NCBI RefSeq assembly: GCF_030348765.1
Contig: NZ_JAUCEU010000007.1
Coordinates: 4,995,501 to 5,059,500 of the forward strand
DNA from: Neobacillus sp. CF12
Lineage (GTDB): Bacteria; Bacillota; Bacilli; Bacillales; Cytobacillaceae
DNA length: 64,000 bases
Direction of reading: 5' to 3'
Position 1 is the first letter of the stretch. Every line of letters begins with the position of its first letter. The position numbers were made by a program, and so were the translations under genes. Below, in pieces: positions 39,245-49,937 of this stretch. The notes beneath the pieces were generated by a model. That model was not told the DNA's origin and searched no databases. It saw nothing but the letters and a program-made list of their open reading frames with translations.

Positions 39245-39337
39245 GGAGGAATACCCAAGTCCGGCTGAAGGGATCGGTCTTGAAAACCGACAGGCGGGTT
39301 AAACCGCGCGGGGGTTCGAATCCCTCTTCCTCCGCCA
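39245..39337 (+). tRNA. tRNA-Ser (TGA)
   Basis: Class II tRNA; acceptor GGAGGAA, anticodon loop CTTGAAA, long variable arm, encoded CCA. Confidence 0.97.
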
Positions 39338-39483
39338 TATTATTATTACTTCAGCAACGAGTGTTATTTCAATGATTTAACTGCAAGTAGTATCAATCAA
39401 ACTGCTGCTTGAATTAGCTTTCTGAGATTGATACAGTCCATACAAAACTATGGGCAAGAATTAAATGTGATAATTTTTATTGT

Positions 39484-39557
<74 letters not shown>

Positions 39558-39560
39558 TTT

Positions 39561-39637
39561 GGTCTGGTAGTTCAGTTGGTTAGAATGCCTGCCTGTCACG
39601 CAGGAGGTCGCGGGTTCGAGTCCCGTCCAGACCGCCA
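39561..39637 (+). tRNA. tRNA-Asp (GTC)
   Basis: Acceptor GGTCTGG, anticodon loop CTGTCAC, encoded CCA. Confidence 0.97.
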
Positions 39638-39685
39638 TTTTTCTTAAAAGTCATTTGACTATTTGGAAAAGGGGCATTATAGTAT

Positions 39686-39761
39686 GGCTCAGTAGCTCAG
39701 TCGGTAGAGCAAAGGACTGAAAATCCTTGTGTCGGCGGTTCGATTCCGTCCTGAGCCACCA
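39686..39761 (+). tRNA. tRNA-Phe (GAA)
   Basis: Acceptor GGCTCAG, anticodon loop CTGAAAA, encoded CCA. Confidence 0.97.
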
Positions 39762-39788
39762 TTTATTTTAGATAAAAACTATTATGAT

Positions 39789-39865
39789 GGCGATTGTGGC
39801 GAAGTGGTTAACGCACCTGATTGTGGTTCAGGCATTCGTGGGTTCGATTCCCATCAGTCGCCCCA
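39789..39865 (+). tRNA. tRNA-His (GTG)
   Basis: Anticodon loop TTGTGGT. The additional 5' G (-1) that pairs with C73 is encoded, as is usual for His; CCA is encoded. Confidence 0.96.
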
Positions 39866-39883
39866 TCTATTAAATTATAAAAT

Positions 39884-39957
39884 GCGGGTGTAGTTTAGTG
39901 GTAAAACCTCAGCCTTCCAAGCTGATGTTGTGAGTTCGATTCTCATCACCCGCTCCA
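39884..39957 (+). tRNA. tRNA-Gly (TCC)
   Basis: Acceptor GCGGGTG, anticodon loop CTTCCAA, encoded CCA. Confidence 0.97.
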
Positions 39958-39964
39958 AATTTAT

Positions 39965-40041
<77 letters not shown>

Positions 40042-40076
40042 TAGTATTTTGCGAATGCAAAATAAATTTCTATTGT

Positions 40077-40151
40077 TCCGCAGTAGCTCAGTGGTAGAGC
40101 TATCGGCTGTTAACCGATCGGTCGTAGGTTCGAGTCCTACCTGCGGAGCCA
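40077..40151 (+). tRNA. tRNA-Asn (GTT)
   Basis: Acceptor TCCGCAG, anticodon loop CTGTTAA, encoded CCA. Confidence 0.97.
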
Positions 40152-40158
40152 TTTTTAT

Positions 40159-40249
40159 GGGGAAGTACTCAAGAGGCTGAAGAGGCGCCCCTGCTAAGGG
40201 TGTAGGTCGGGTAACCGGCGCGAGGGTTCAAATCCCTCCTTCTCCGCCA
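40159..40249 (+). tRNA. tRNA-Ser (GCT)
   Basis: Class II tRNA; acceptor GGGGAAG, anticodon loop CTGCTAA, long variable arm, encoded CCA. Confidence 0.97.
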
Positions 40250-40259
40250 TAAAATTTAA

Positions 40260-40331
40260 GGCCCCTTGGTCAAGTGGTTAAGACACCTCCCTTTCACGGA
40301 GGTAACACGGGTTCGAATCCCGTAGGGGTCA
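40260..40331 (+). tRNA. tRNA-Glu (TTC)
   Basis: Acceptor GGCCCCT, anticodon loop CTTTCAC; CCA is not encoded. Last tRNA of the block, followed 10 bp later by a terminator. Confidence 0.96.
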
Positions 40332-40340
40332 TACAAAAAG

Positions 40341-40369
40341 GCTGATGATATTTTATCATCAGTTTTTTT
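40341..40369 (+). terminator. Terminator of the rrn-tRNA operon
   Basis: CTGATGATA pairs with TATCATCAG around TTT, followed by seven Ts. Confidence 0.9.
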
Positions 40370-40559
40370 GTGTTTATTTTTATTAATAATATTTACAATG
40401 CTTCTATCTACTATGTAGGAATAACTTCGGTAAGATCTAAATGAATAGAAGTGAATACTCATTTACTCAAGGTATAGTGACCGGAACGTAGCAGCAAACT
40501 GGATTTTGGTAACTATGAAAAATCTATAGTGCCACGAAAGCCAGTGGAATATACATAAG

Positions 40560-41542
40560 ATCAATCCAGCCCAAAGGCTTGTTGAAAATCGGTTTGGGTC
40601 ACTCCGGCACCCTTGGAGTGACCGAAAAGCCTGTTGAAAATCGATTTGGTCACTCCGGCACCCTTGGAGTGACCGAAAAGCCTGTTGAAAATCGATTTAG
40701 GTCACTGCAGCCCCCCTGGAGTGACCGAAAAGCTTGTTGAAAATCGATTTGGGTCACTGCAGCCCCCCTGGAGTGACCGAAAAGCTTGTTGAAAATCGAT
40801 TTGGGTCACTGCAGCCCCCTTGGAGTGACCGAAAAGCCTGTTGAAAATCAATTTGGGTCTGCAGCCCCTGGAGTGACCGACTAGCTTGTTGAAAATCGGT
40901 TTGGTCACTGCAGCACCCCTGGAGTGACCGACAAGCCTGTTGAAAATCGATTTGGGTCACTGCGGCACCCCTGGAGTGACCGAAAAGCTTTTTGAAAATC
41001 GATTTGGGTCACTGCAGCACCCCTGGAGTGACCGAAAAGCTTGTTGAAAATCAATTTGGGTCACTGCAGCCCCTGGAGTGACCGAAAAGCCTGTTGAAAA
41101 TCGATTTGGGTCACTGCGGCACCCCTGGAGTGACCGAAAAGCTTGTTGAAAATCGATTTGGGTCACTGCAGCCCCTTGAAGTGACCGAAAAGCCTGTTGA
41201 AAATCAATTTGGGTCTGCAGCCCCTGGAGTGACCGAAAAGCCTGTTGAAAATCAATTTGGGTCTGCAGCCCCTGGAGTGACCGAAAAGCTTGTTGAAAAT
41301 CGATTTGGGTCACTTGCAGCACCCCTGGAGTGACCGAAAAACCTGTTGAAAATCGATTTGGGTCACTGCAGCCCCTGGAGTGACCGAAAAGCCTGTTAAA
41401 AATCGATTTGGGTCACTGCAGCACCCCTGGAGTGACCGACAACCTTGTTAAAAATCGATTTGGGTCACTGCAGCCCCCCTGGAGTGACTGACAACCTTGT
41501 TAAAAATCGATGTGGGTAACTCCAGCACCCCTTGAGTGACCC
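40560..41542. repeat. Array of about 18 hairpin-forming tandem repeats, about 52 bp each
   Basis: The unit is GAGTGACCGAAAAGC-TTGTTGAAAATCGATTTGG-GTCACTGCAGC-ACCCCTG, usually 52 bp with small indels. GGTCACTGCAG and CTGGAGTGACC at unit junctions are inverted repeats, so each junction can fold into a hairpin. About 19 GAGTGACC starts can be counted; units at both edges are more diverged. Frames across the array give repetitive peptides in changing frames and lack ribosome sites, so it is not coding. The flanking 40370-40559 shows no feature. Confidence 0.9.
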
Positions 41543-41984
41543 AAATAATTCGCCCCGAAAAATTTGTTGTTATATAAGAAAAACAAACATTACAATATGA
41601 AGAAACAACCAAAGCAATCCCATTGTAAATGAACTAGATTTTCCTCGACATACACTATATTAATATAATTTCACGCTTTCCTTCATAATTGGAAAAAACG
41701 TTGATAACGCTTACATTTACTCGTTTTTTAATGCTTTTCCTTGTTAAAGTTTTATATAAATCAAATAATATTTTTTGTCCAAAATTACAAAAAAACTTTA
41801 TATATTTTTGTCATTTCCTGAAGGATTTCTTGTTAGAACCTGTCGAAAGGTGTAAAAAAATCCCGTAAATTGACCTTTTATAAAACAAAATGTCAGAAAA
41901 GATAAAAAAGTTTTATGAGGATTATTAGTGATTTGCACTTATAATTAACCCTTGAAATACAATTTCACAAGGATGAGGTTATTA
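41543..41984. other. AT-rich region upstream of the glycogen operon
   Basis: No gene is visible. A TATAAT (41939-41944) lies 40 bp before glgB without a good -35. TGTCGAA at 41841-41847 matches the core of a Spo0A box. The remainder is AT-rich. Confidence 0.3.
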
Positions 41985-43931
41985 ATGGCAGTGAATACGT
42001 TATATCCAACAGACTATCAGTTGCATTTATTTCATGAGGGAAACCTTTTTCAAAGTCATCAGCTTTTTGGAGCACACATAATTAATGAGTCGGACAAAGT
42101 TTATACGCGATTTTGTGTATGGGCTCCAAATGCTAAGCAAGTCAGGCTAGTTGGTAATTTCAATAGCTGGAATGGAGAAGGTTACGATTTACATAGGGTA
42201 AACAATGAAGGTGTATGGATTTTTGTCGTTGACCGAAACCTGAGTGGTTGCCTCTATAAATATGAAATAATTACAGCTGACAATGAAAGAATTTTAAAAT
42301 CAGATCCATATGCCTTTTATTCTGAAGTTAGGCCAAATACTGCTTCAATTGTTTATTCTTTGAAAGATTACGATTGGCAGGATAATCATTGGATGCAGCG
42401 GAAGGAAAAAAGGAACTTTTTATCTGAGCCACAGGTAATTTATGAACTTCATTTTGGATCTTGGAAAAAACATGAAAATGGCGATTTTTTAACATATAGG
42501 GAAATGGCGACACATCTCATTCCTTATGTGCTAGAACATGGATTTACACATGTTGAATTATTACCTCTGATTGAGCACCCCTTTGACGGTTCTTGGGGAT
42601 ATCAAGGAACTGGATACTTTTCCGCAACCTCCCGCTATGGCACACCAAAGGACTTCATGTACTTTGTAGATCAATGTCATCAGAATGGAATTGGCGTCAT
42701 TCTTGATTGGGTACCTGGTCACTTTTGCAAGGATGCACATGGTTTGTATCGGTTTGACGGTTCACATATTTATTCCTACGAAACCGAAAGTGACAGGGAA
42801 AATAAAGTGTGGGGTACAGCAAATTTTGACCTTGGAAAAGGAGAGGTTCAAAGTTTTTTAATTTCAAATGCATTTTTTTGGATTGACTATTTTCATATTG
42901 ATGGAATTAGGATGGATGCTGTTGCAAATATCATTTATTGGCCGAATTCAGCAGAAAATCTTGAAAATCCATTTGGAATTGAATTTCTAAAAAAATTAAA
43001 TGTGGAAGTACATGATTATGATCCGACCTTTGTCATGATTGGTGAGGATTCAACAGATTACCCAAATGTTACAACTCCTGTTCATTATGGTGGACTGGGT
43101 TTCGATTATAAATGGAATATGGGCTGGATGAATGACATTTTAAAATACATGGAAACACCGCCCTTTGCACGAGCAAACGTTCATAATAAAGTAACATTTT
43201 CACTCTTATATGCCTTTACTGAAAACTTTATGCTCCCATTATCACATGATGAAGTCGTACATGGTAAAAAGTCTCTGTTAGATAAAATGCCAGGTGATTA
43301 TTGGGAAAAATTCGCACAATTACGATTGCTTCTAGGATATATGTTTGCCCACCCTGGAAAAAATCTGTTGTTTATGGGATTTGAGTTAGGTCAGTTTTCA
43401 GAATGGAAAGACAAAGAACAGTTAGATTGGAATTTGTTAGATTATGAAATGCACCAAAATGTAAATCAATATGTTAAACAATTAACAAAGCTCTACAAAC
43501 GCTCAAAGGCTCTGTACGAGTTAGACCACATGCATGAAGGTTTTGATTGGATTGACTGTAATAATCAAAGCCAATCAGTTTTTTCTTTCATTAGAAACGG
43601 CAAGACTGAAAATGACTATTTAGTTGTCATCTGTAATTTTACAGGTGTTCACTATCCAGAATTTAAAATTGGAGTACCAGCCCAAGGCGAGTTCAGGGAA
43701 ATTTTAAATAGTGACCATCAAGACTTTGGTGGCTCTGGATATATAAATAAGAAAACATTTATGGCTTTAGAAGAGCCATTTCATGGAAAACCATATTCCG
43801 TTAATGTGACGATACCGCCTTTTGGCTTTCAGATCATTCGACCGGTTAAAAAACGAAAGGAGAGAAAAGGGAATGGGAAAGAAAAAGTGCGTAGCTATGC
43901 TGTTGGCAGGAGGGAAAGGAAGCAGACTTAA
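41985..43931 (+). CDS. glgB: 1,4-alpha-glucan branching enzyme
   Basis: GlgB introduces alpha-1,6 branches in glycogen. The protein has 648 residues from ATG 41985 (AAGGATGAGG upstream); a start at 41952 is possible but without a ribosome site. It has an N-terminal CBM48 domain ([21 protein letters not shown]) and a GH13 catalytic domain with [12 protein letters not shown], the nucleophile region [13 protein letters not shown], the acid/base in [10 protein letters not shown] and [13 protein letters not shown]. The last 59 bp overlap glgC in another frame. It is the first gene of glgBCDAP. Confidence 0.97.
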   Translation: MAVNTLYPTDYQLHLFHEGNLFQSHQLFGAHIINESDKVYTRFCVWAPNAKQVRLVGNFNSWNGEGYDLHRVNNEGVWIFVVDRNLSGCLYKYEIITADNERILKSDPYAFYSEVRPNTASIVYSLKDYDWQDNHWMQRKEKRNFLSEPQVIYELHFGSWKKHENGDFLTYREMATHLIPYVLEHGFTHVELLPLIEHPFDGSWGYQGTGYFSATSRYGTPKDFMYFVDQCHQNGIGVILDWVPGHFCKDAHGLYRFDGSHIYSYETESDRENKVWGTANFDLGKGEVQSFLISNAFFWIDYFHIDGIRMDAVANIIYWPNSAENLENPFGIEFLKKLNVEVHDYDPTFVMIGEDSTDYPNVTTPVHYGGLGFDYKWNMGWMNDILKYMETPPFARANVHNKVTFSLLYAFTENFMLPLSHDEVVHGKKSLLDKMPGDYWEKFAQLRLLLGYMFAHPGKNLLFMGFELGQFSEWKDKEQLDWNLLDYEMHQNVNQYVKQLTKLYKRSKALYELDHMHEGFDWIDCNNQSQSVFSFIRNGKTENDYLVVICNFTGVHYPEFKIGVPAQGEFREILNSDHQDFGGSGYINKKTFMALEEPFHGKPYSVNVTIPPFGFQIIRPVKKRKERKGNGKEKVRSYAVGRRERKQT

Positions 43932-45018
43932 TTCGCTAACGAAAGATTTGGCAAAACCTGCTGTTCCTTTTGGTGGAAAGTATAGAATTATTGATTTTCC
44001 ATTAAGTAATTGTGCTAATTCAGGTATTGATACAGTGGGGGTGTTAACGCAGTATCAACCTTTGGTATTAAATTCGTATATAGGTATAGGAAGTGCATGG
44101 GACCTTGACCGAAAGGATGGCGGGGTAACTGTTTTACCACCATATGCTGAGACTTCAGAGGTAAAATGGTATACCGGAACGGCAAGTGCCATTTATCAAA
44201 ACCTTAATTACTTAAAGCAGTACCAGCCGGATTATGTACTGATTCTTTCAGGCGATCATATTTACAAAATGAATTATGAGAGTATGTTGGAATATCATAT
44301 CGAAAAAAGAGCAGATGCAACTATTTCTTTAATCGAGGTTCCTTGGGCAGAAGCAAGCCGTTTTGGAATTATGAACACAAACGAGGATTTGAGAATAGTA
44401 GAGTTTGAAGAGAAGCCAGCAGAGCCAAAAAATAATTTAGCCTCAATGGGTATCTATATTTTTAGCTGGAGTGTATTAAAAGAATATTTAGAAATGGACG
44501 CTAGGAATACTAAATCTTCACATGACTTTGGTAAAGATATCATTCCTTTGATGTTAGATGAAAATAAGAAACTCTTTGCCTACCCATTCAAAGGTTATTG
44601 GAAGGATGTAGGTACAGTTAAGAGTCTTTGGGAAGCGAATATGGACCTATTGGATGATGAATGTGATTTGGACCTGTTTGATCATGATTGGAGAATTTAT
44701 TCGGTAAACCCTAATCAGCCTCCTCAATATATCTCTCCTGAGGCTATTGTAAAGGAATCGCTAATTAATGAGGGCTGTACGATTGAAGGCGAAATAGATA
44801 ATTCTGTATTATTCCAAGGTGTTAGTGTCGGTAAAGGATCTATTATAAAGGAATCTGTTATTATGCCTGATGCTGTAATAGGTGAAAACGTTAAGATTGA
44901 AAAAGCGATTGTTCCAAGTGACGTTGTTGTTCCAGATGGAACGGTAATTCGTTCATTTGACGATGAAATTGTTCTTGTAACGAAAGAAATGTTAAGCGGG
45001 TTACATCCTGCTTTTTAA
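43873..45018 (+). CDS. glgC: Glucose-1-phosphate adenylyltransferase, catalytic subunit
   Basis: GlgC makes ADP-glucose from glucose-1-phosphate and ATP, the committed step of glycogen synthesis. From ATG 43873 it has 381 residues. [34 protein letters not shown] is the nucleotide-binding N-terminus (shown in parts: AGGKGSRL and [10 protein letters not shown]), with GDHIYKMNY and FEEKPAEPK inside and a C-terminal left-handed beta-helix. The AAGGAGAGAAAAGGG ribosome site lies inside glgB. It forms a hetero-oligomer with GlgD in Bacillus. Confidence 0.96.
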   Translation: MGKKKCVAMLLAGGKGSRLNSLTKDLAKPAVPFGGKYRIIDFPLSNCANSGIDTVGVLTQYQPLVLNSYIGIGSAWDLDRKDGGVTVLPPYAETSEVKWYTGTASAIYQNLNYLKQYQPDYVLILSGDHIYKMNYESMLEYHIEKRADATISLIEVPWAEASRFGIMNTNEDLRIVEFEEKPAEPKNNLASMGIYIFSWSVLKEYLEMDARNTKSSHDFGKDIIPLMLDENKKLFAYPFKGYWKDVGTVKSLWEANMDLLDDECDLDLFDHDWRIYSVNPNQPPQYISPEAIVKESLINEGCTIEGEIDNSVLFQGVSVGKGSIIKESVIMPDAVIGENVKIEKAIVPSDVVVPDGTVIRSFDDEIVLVTKEMLSGLHPAF

Positions 45019-45035
45019 TAAATAGGGAGGGACTA

Positions 45036-46070
45036 GTGTTGAAGAGAAAGCTATTAGGTGTAATTGATGCAACAACTTATCATGAAGATTTAGAGGAACT
45101 TTTAACACATCGTTCACTTGCAGCCCTGCCTTTTGCGGGACGTTATCGCATTATTGATTTTGTACTTTCTAATATGGTGAATTCAGGAATTAGAAGCGTA
45201 GCCATTTTTCCAAAGATGATGTATCGTTCGTTAATGGATCACCTCGGTTCAGGGAAGAATTGGGACTTAAATCGGAAGCGCGATGGTCTTTTCTTTTTTC
45301 CTACTCCTGTGGTGGATTCAGACATCAATAAAATTGGGTCATTTGAAAACTTTGCTGCTAACTTAGATTTCTTTTACCGCAGTTCTCAAGAGTATTCTTT
45401 AATTACCAATTGTTATACTGTTTTCAATATGGATTTCGCGCCATTGTTAGACTGGCATATGCATTCAGGGTGTGATATAACCGAAATCTTCCATGAAAAT
45501 GGAACACCTATGAAGATGTATTTAGTGAAAACCTCTTTACTTGTAAAATTAATTGAAACAAGAAATGAAACAGGGTATACATGCATGAAGGATGTCGTTT
45601 TAGACCCTGAACATTTCTACTCCATTTGCCGCTATGAATATTCCGGTTATGCGGTGATGATAAACACGATTCAAAACTATTTCTCTACTAGTTTAAATTT
45701 ATTGAACTCCGATGTCTGGAAGCAATTATTTATTAAAGAACAACCTATCCTGACGAAGGTTAAAGATGAACCCCCAACGAGATATTTAAAAGGATCTACC
45801 GTACAAAATGCAATGATTGCCAATGGCTGCTTAATAAATGGCAGAGTTGAAAATAGTATCATCTCTAGGGGCGTTAAAATTGGAAAAGGTGCAGTTATTA
45901 AGAATTGTATTATCATGCAAAAGTGCGTGATTGAAGATAATTGTTATCTTGATTCCGTTATTTTGGATAAAGACGTAAAGGTTGAGGCTGGTACAATTTT
46001 AACTGGTACCGCTAAGGATCCTTTTGTCGTGCGAAAAGGTACGAAACAAGGAGCGCTGATGAACTCGTGA
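45036..46070 (+). CDS. glgD: ADP-glucose pyrophosphorylase regulatory subunit
   Basis: GlgD is a GlgC paralogue of 344 residues that keeps the fold but has lost part of the catalytic motif: the N-terminus reads LLGVIDATTYHEDLEELLTH instead of the glycine-rich loop, and the AGRYRIIDF segment remains. It boosts GlgC activity in Bacillus. GTG 45036 is preferred for length match with B. subtilis; TTG 45039 has better ribosome-site spacing (GGGAGGG). Its stop overlaps glgA. Confidence 0.94.
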   Translation: MLKRKLLGVIDATTYHEDLEELLTHRSLAALPFAGRYRIIDFVLSNMVNSGIRSVAIFPKMMYRSLMDHLGSGKNWDLNRKRDGLFFFPTPVVDSDINKIGSFENFAANLDFFYRSSQEYSLITNCYTVFNMDFAPLLDWHMHSGCDITEIFHENGTPMKMYLVKTSLLVKLIETRNETGYTCMKDVVLDPEHFYSICRYEYSGYAVMINTIQNYFSTSLNLLNSDVWKQLFIKEQPILTKVKDEPPTRYLKGSTVQNAMIANGCLINGRVENSIISRGVKIGKGAVIKNCIIMQKCVIEDNCYLDSVILDKDVKVEAGTILTGTAKDPFVVRKGTKQGALMNS

Positions 46071-47515
46071 AAGTATTATTTGCTGTTTCAGAATGTGGTC
46101 CATTTGCTAAATCAGGGGGGCTTGCCGACGTGGCAGGCTCCCTGCCTAAAGAACTGAAGAGTCTTGGTACTGATGTGAGGGTCATCCTTCCTAAGTATGG
46201 AAGTATTGACGAAGAGTTTAAGGCAGAGATGAAAAAAATAAAAGAATTCACCGTTCCCGTTGGCTGGAGAAATCAATATTGTGGAATTGAGGAACTATCT
46301 TATCAAGGATTAACCTACTACTTTGTTGATAATGAATATTATTTTAAACGTGAAGGTTTTTATGGATATTATGATGATGGCGAGAGATTCGCATATTTTA
46401 ATCGTGCTGTGTTGGAAGCATTAGCACACCTTGACTTTTATCCAGATGTCCTGCATTGCCATGACTGGCATACAGCCATGATTCCATTTTTATTAAGAAT
46501 GGAATATTACAAGCGAAAAGGCTATGGACTAATTCGTACAGTATTCACGATTCATAATCTTCAATTTCAAGGTATCTTTCCAAGGGAGACACTTGGGGAC
46601 TTGCTAGGCTTAGATTGGGAAGCGTTCCACCCGGAACATTTGGAATTCTTTGGCTGTATTAACTTTATGAAGGGTGCATTGGTGGCAGCAGACGAAATTA
46701 CGACTGTCAGCCCAACTTATAAACAAGAAATCCAAACACCTACATATGGGGAAAAGTTGGATGGTCTTTTGAGAACGAGAGAAGAAGATCTTATTGGTAT
46801 TCTAAATGGAATTGATGACAAATTTTATAATCCCGCTGACGACTCGCTGCTCTATAAAACGTTTACCTTAAATAATCTTGAAAATAAGGCAATTAACAAA
46901 AGTGAAATTCAAAAATACTTTGGATTGCCACAGAGCCCCAACACACCATTAATGGTGATGATTACTAGGCTTACAAAACAAAAAGGCTTAGATCTCGTTA
47001 AATGTGTTTTACGAGATATTCTTCATGAAGACATTCAAATGGTAGTACTCGGCACTGGAGACTATGGATATGAGGAATATTTACGTCAAGCAGCAAATTC
47101 CTATCCAGATAAACTAAAGGTTCATATTGGTTTTAGTGAGGGACTGGCCCATAAGTTATATGCGGCTGCAGACCTTTTTCTCATGCCATCATTATTTGAG
47201 CCATGCGGACTTGGCCAACTAATTGCCATGAAGTACGGAGCGGTGCCAATTGTGCGTGAAACAGGCGGGCTAAATGACACAGTACAATCTTGGAATGAGA
47301 TTACCAATGAGGGAAATGGATTTTCTTTCAAAAATTTTAATGCCCATGACATGCTATATACAATTAGAAGGGCTTTACGCTATTATCATGACCCTGCTTG
47401 GGAAACGATTGTTCAAAAAGCGATGGAAAAGGATAACAGCTGGGCCCAGTCTGCATTTAAGTATAATCAGCTATATGCAGAGCTGATCTCGAGGAGTGAA
47501 ACCCATGTTTTCTAA
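46067..47515 (+). CDS. glgA: Glycogen synthase (ADP-glucose)
   Basis: GlgA adds glucose from ADP-glucose to glycogen. This 482-residue GT5 enzyme starts VLFAVSECGPFAKSGGLADV, whose KxGGL motif binds ADP-glucose. It contains HCHDWHTAMIPF and the C-terminal domain segment LFLMPSLFEPCGLGQLIAMK with ETGGLNDTV. The start GTG 46067 overlaps the glgD stop. Its end overlaps the region with the glgP ribosome site. Confidence 0.97.
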   Translation: MKVLFAVSECGPFAKSGGLADVAGSLPKELKSLGTDVRVILPKYGSIDEEFKAEMKKIKEFTVPVGWRNQYCGIEELSYQGLTYYFVDNEYYFKREGFYGYYDDGERFAYFNRAVLEALAHLDFYPDVLHCHDWHTAMIPFLLRMEYYKRKGYGLIRTVFTIHNLQFQGIFPRETLGDLLGLDWEAFHPEHLEFFGCINFMKGALVAADEITTVSPTYKQEIQTPTYGEKLDGLLRTREEDLIGILNGIDDKFYNPADDSLLYKTFTLNNLENKAINKSEIQKYFGLPQSPNTPLMVMITRLTKQKGLDLVKCVLRDILHEDIQMVVLGTGDYGYEEYLRQAANSYPDKLKVHIGFSEGLAHKLYAAADLFLMPSLFEPCGLGQLIAMKYGAVPIVRETGGLNDTVQSWNEITNEGNGFSFKNFNAHDMLYTIRRALRYYHDPAWETIVQKAMEKDNSWAQSAFKYNQLYAELISRSETHVF

Positions 47516-49898
47516 TACAACTGAGTTTAAGAACACTTTTCTTAAGAGGTTGAATATGGTTTGTGGTAAGAGCTTCTCTGAAAGCTCCGAGAGAGACCAT
47601 TACCAAACACTTGGAATTATGATCCGCGAATTTGTTAGTCATGATTGGATAAAAACAAATGAGCGATACCTGGCTGCAAAAGGAAAACAAGTCTATTATT
47701 TATCGATCGAATATTTGTTAGGAAAGCTCCTGCGGCAAAACCTAATTAATTTGGGAATCGAAGAAACCGTACAAGTTGGTCTAAGCGAACTTGGTATCGA
47801 TTTAGGTAACCTAGAGGAACTGGAAAGTGATGCGGGTTTAGGTAATGGCGGCTTAGGTAGATTAGCCGCTTGTTTCCTAGATTCCCTGGCCTCGCTAAAT
47901 CTTCCAGGACACGGTCATGGAATTCGCTATAAGCACGGTTTATTTGAACAAAAAATAGTGGATGGGTATCAAGTAGAACTTCCGGAACAGTGGCTCAGGA
48001 GTGGAAATGTATGGGAAGTCCGGAAAGCTGACTTAGCTGTGAAAATACCATTTTGGGGCAAGGTCGAAGGAAGAACGGAAAACGGACGTTTAATTTTCCA
48101 ACATTTAAATGCTGAAACGGTAACGGCAGTTCCACATGATATGCCAGTTATTGGCTTTAATTCTGAAACAGTTAACACATTAAGACTATGGAATGCGGAA
48201 CCTTCACAATTCCCCATCCATGAGGATATTTTAAAATATAAACGTGAAACCGAATTAGTTTCAGAATTCCTCTATCCGGATGATACGCATGATGAAGGGA
48301 AAATACTGAGGCTTAAGCAGCAATACTTTTTAGTATCTGCAAGTATTCAATCTATCATCAAAACGTATCGGAAACAACACGGCAATCTAAAGGAACTTCA
48401 TCAACATGTTTGTATTCACATTAATGATACCCATCCTGTCTTGGCCATTCCTGAATTAATGAGAATCCTCATTGATGAGGAAGGTTTTGATTGGGACCTT
48501 GCCTGGTATATTACAAGGAATACGATCTCCTATACAAATCATACGACCTTATCCGAAGCATTGGAAAAGTGGCCAATTCGGATATTCCAGCCGCTATTAC
48601 CACGAATCTACATGATTGTAGAAGAAATAAATGAACGGTTTTGCGGAGATTTATGGGATCAATACACTGGGGATTGGGATAAGATTGCAAAGTTGGCGAT
48701 CATCGCTGACGGCTATGTAAAAATGGCTCATTTAGCGATTGTCGGAAGTTTCAGTGTAAATGGAGTTGCTAAACTGCACACAGAAATTCTAAAGACTCGG
48801 GAAATGAATCAGTTTTATCAACTGTTTCCGGAAAAATTTAATAATAAAACGAATGGAATTGCCCACCGCCGCTGGCTTTTAAAGGGAAATCCTGATTTAT
48901 CAAACTTAATTACCAATTCCATTGGTTCTTCATGGACTCAATCACCAACGGATTTAATTCAATTACTTAAATTTCAAAATGATTCATCCTTCATGGAACA
49001 ACTTCTAAAAATAAAAACGGATAACAAGCAGCGTCTTGCTGAAGTTATCCAGAATAAGAATGGTATTGTTGTTGATTCCTCAGCAATCTTTGATGTCCAA
49101 GTAAAGCGTCTGCATGCCTATAAGAGACAGCTTCTAAAGGTATTGCATATCATGTATCTTTATAATCGATTAAAAGAGGATTCAAGCTTTTCAATGGTTC
49201 CACGAGTATTTATTTTTGGAGCAAAAGCATCTCCGGGTTACTATTACGCGAAAAAGATTATTAAACTTATCAATACTGTAGCTGAGAAGGTTAATAATGA
49301 TCCTTTTATTGGAGATAAAATGAAAGTTGTTTTCCTTGAAAACTACCGCGTTTCACTCGCAGAAAAAGTATTTCCTGCTGCTGATTTAAGTGAACAGATT
49401 TCTACTGCAAGTAAAGAGGCATCCGGTACTGGTAACATGAAATTTATGATTAATGGTGCACTGACAGTTGGAACAATGGATGGAGCAAATATCGAAATTC
49501 ATGAGTTAGTTGGGGATGAGAATATCTTTACATTCGGGCTTTCTGCGGATGAGGTCCTACACTTTTACCAGCATGGAGGCTATCAATCGATAGAATATTA
49601 CCACCATGACAGCCGTATCCGACAAGCTGTGGATCAACTAGTTAATGGATTCTTTCCAGGTGTTTATAACGAATTTGAACCAATTTTTGACTCTTTGCTT
49701 GAGGAAAATGACCAGTACTTTGTACTAAAGGATTTTGCTTCATATGCGGATACTCAGAAGGCAATTGGGGAGACCTTTAGAAATCAGCAAATCTGGCAAA
49801 AGAAGTGTCTAGTAAACATTGCACATGCAGGTTATTTTTCGAGTGATCGGACAATCAAGGAGTATGCGGACAATATTTGGGAAATAAAACCTCTATAA
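47505..49898 (+). CDS. glgP: Glycogen phosphorylase
   Basis: GlgP releases glucose-1-phosphate from glycogen. From ATG 47505 (GAGGAG 8 bp upstream) the protein has 797 residues, the normal length. LESDAGLGNGGLGRLAACFLDS, YGIRY-like GHGIRYKHGLF and the PLP-lysine region KEASGTGNMKFMINGALTVGT are all present. It overlaps the glgA end by 11 bp and closes the operon. Confidence 0.97.
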   Translation: MFSNTTEFKNTFLKRLNMVCGKSFSESSERDHYQTLGIMIREFVSHDWIKTNERYLAAKGKQVYYLSIEYLLGKLLRQNLINLGIEETVQVGLSELGIDLGNLEELESDAGLGNGGLGRLAACFLDSLASLNLPGHGHGIRYKHGLFEQKIVDGYQVELPEQWLRSGNVWEVRKADLAVKIPFWGKVEGRTENGRLIFQHLNAETVTAVPHDMPVIGFNSETVNTLRLWNAEPSQFPIHEDILKYKRETELVSEFLYPDDTHDEGKILRLKQQYFLVSASIQSIIKTYRKQHGNLKELHQHVCIHINDTHPVLAIPELMRILIDEEGFDWDLAWYITRNTISYTNHTTLSEALEKWPIRIFQPLLPRIYMIVEEINERFCGDLWDQYTGDWDKIAKLAIIADGYVKMAHLAIVGSFSVNGVAKLHTEILKTREMNQFYQLFPEKFNNKTNGIAHRRWLLKGNPDLSNLITNSIGSSWTQSPTDLIQLLKFQNDSSFMEQLLKIKTDNKQRLAEVIQNKNGIVVDSSAIFDVQVKRLHAYKRQLLKVLHIMYLYNRLKEDSSFSMVPRVFIFGAKASPGYYYAKKIIKLINTVAEKVNNDPFIGDKMKVVFLENYRVSLAEKVFPAADLSEQISTASKEASGTGNMKFMINGALTVGTMDGANIEIHELVGDENIFTFGLSADEVLHFYQHGGYQSIEYYHHDSRIRQAVDQLVNGFFPGVYNEFEPIFDSLLEENDQYFVLKDFASYADTQKAIGETFRNQQIWQKKCLVNIAHAGYFSSDRTIKEYADNIWEIKPL

Positions 49899-49900
49899 AT

Positions 49901-49936
49901 AAAAAGGCTTCTGCTGTTAAAAGCAGAAGCCTTTTT
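49901..49936. terminator. Bidirectional terminator between glgP and menA
   Basis: A 15-bp stem, AAAAAGGCTTCTGCT with AGCAGAAGCCTTTTT, with T-runs on both strands. Confidence 0.9.
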
Positions 49937-49937
49937 A

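Noticed and set aside
40702..41333. Repetitive ORFs (about 68-121 residues) with recurring FQQAFRSLQG-type peptides across the 52-bp array
   Set aside because: The unit length is not a multiple of three, frames drift with indels, and there are no ribosome sites; they are by-products of the DNA repeat.
40560..41542. CRISPR array
   Set aside because: Units are contiguous 52-bp tandem copies with no unique spacers, and no cas genes are present.
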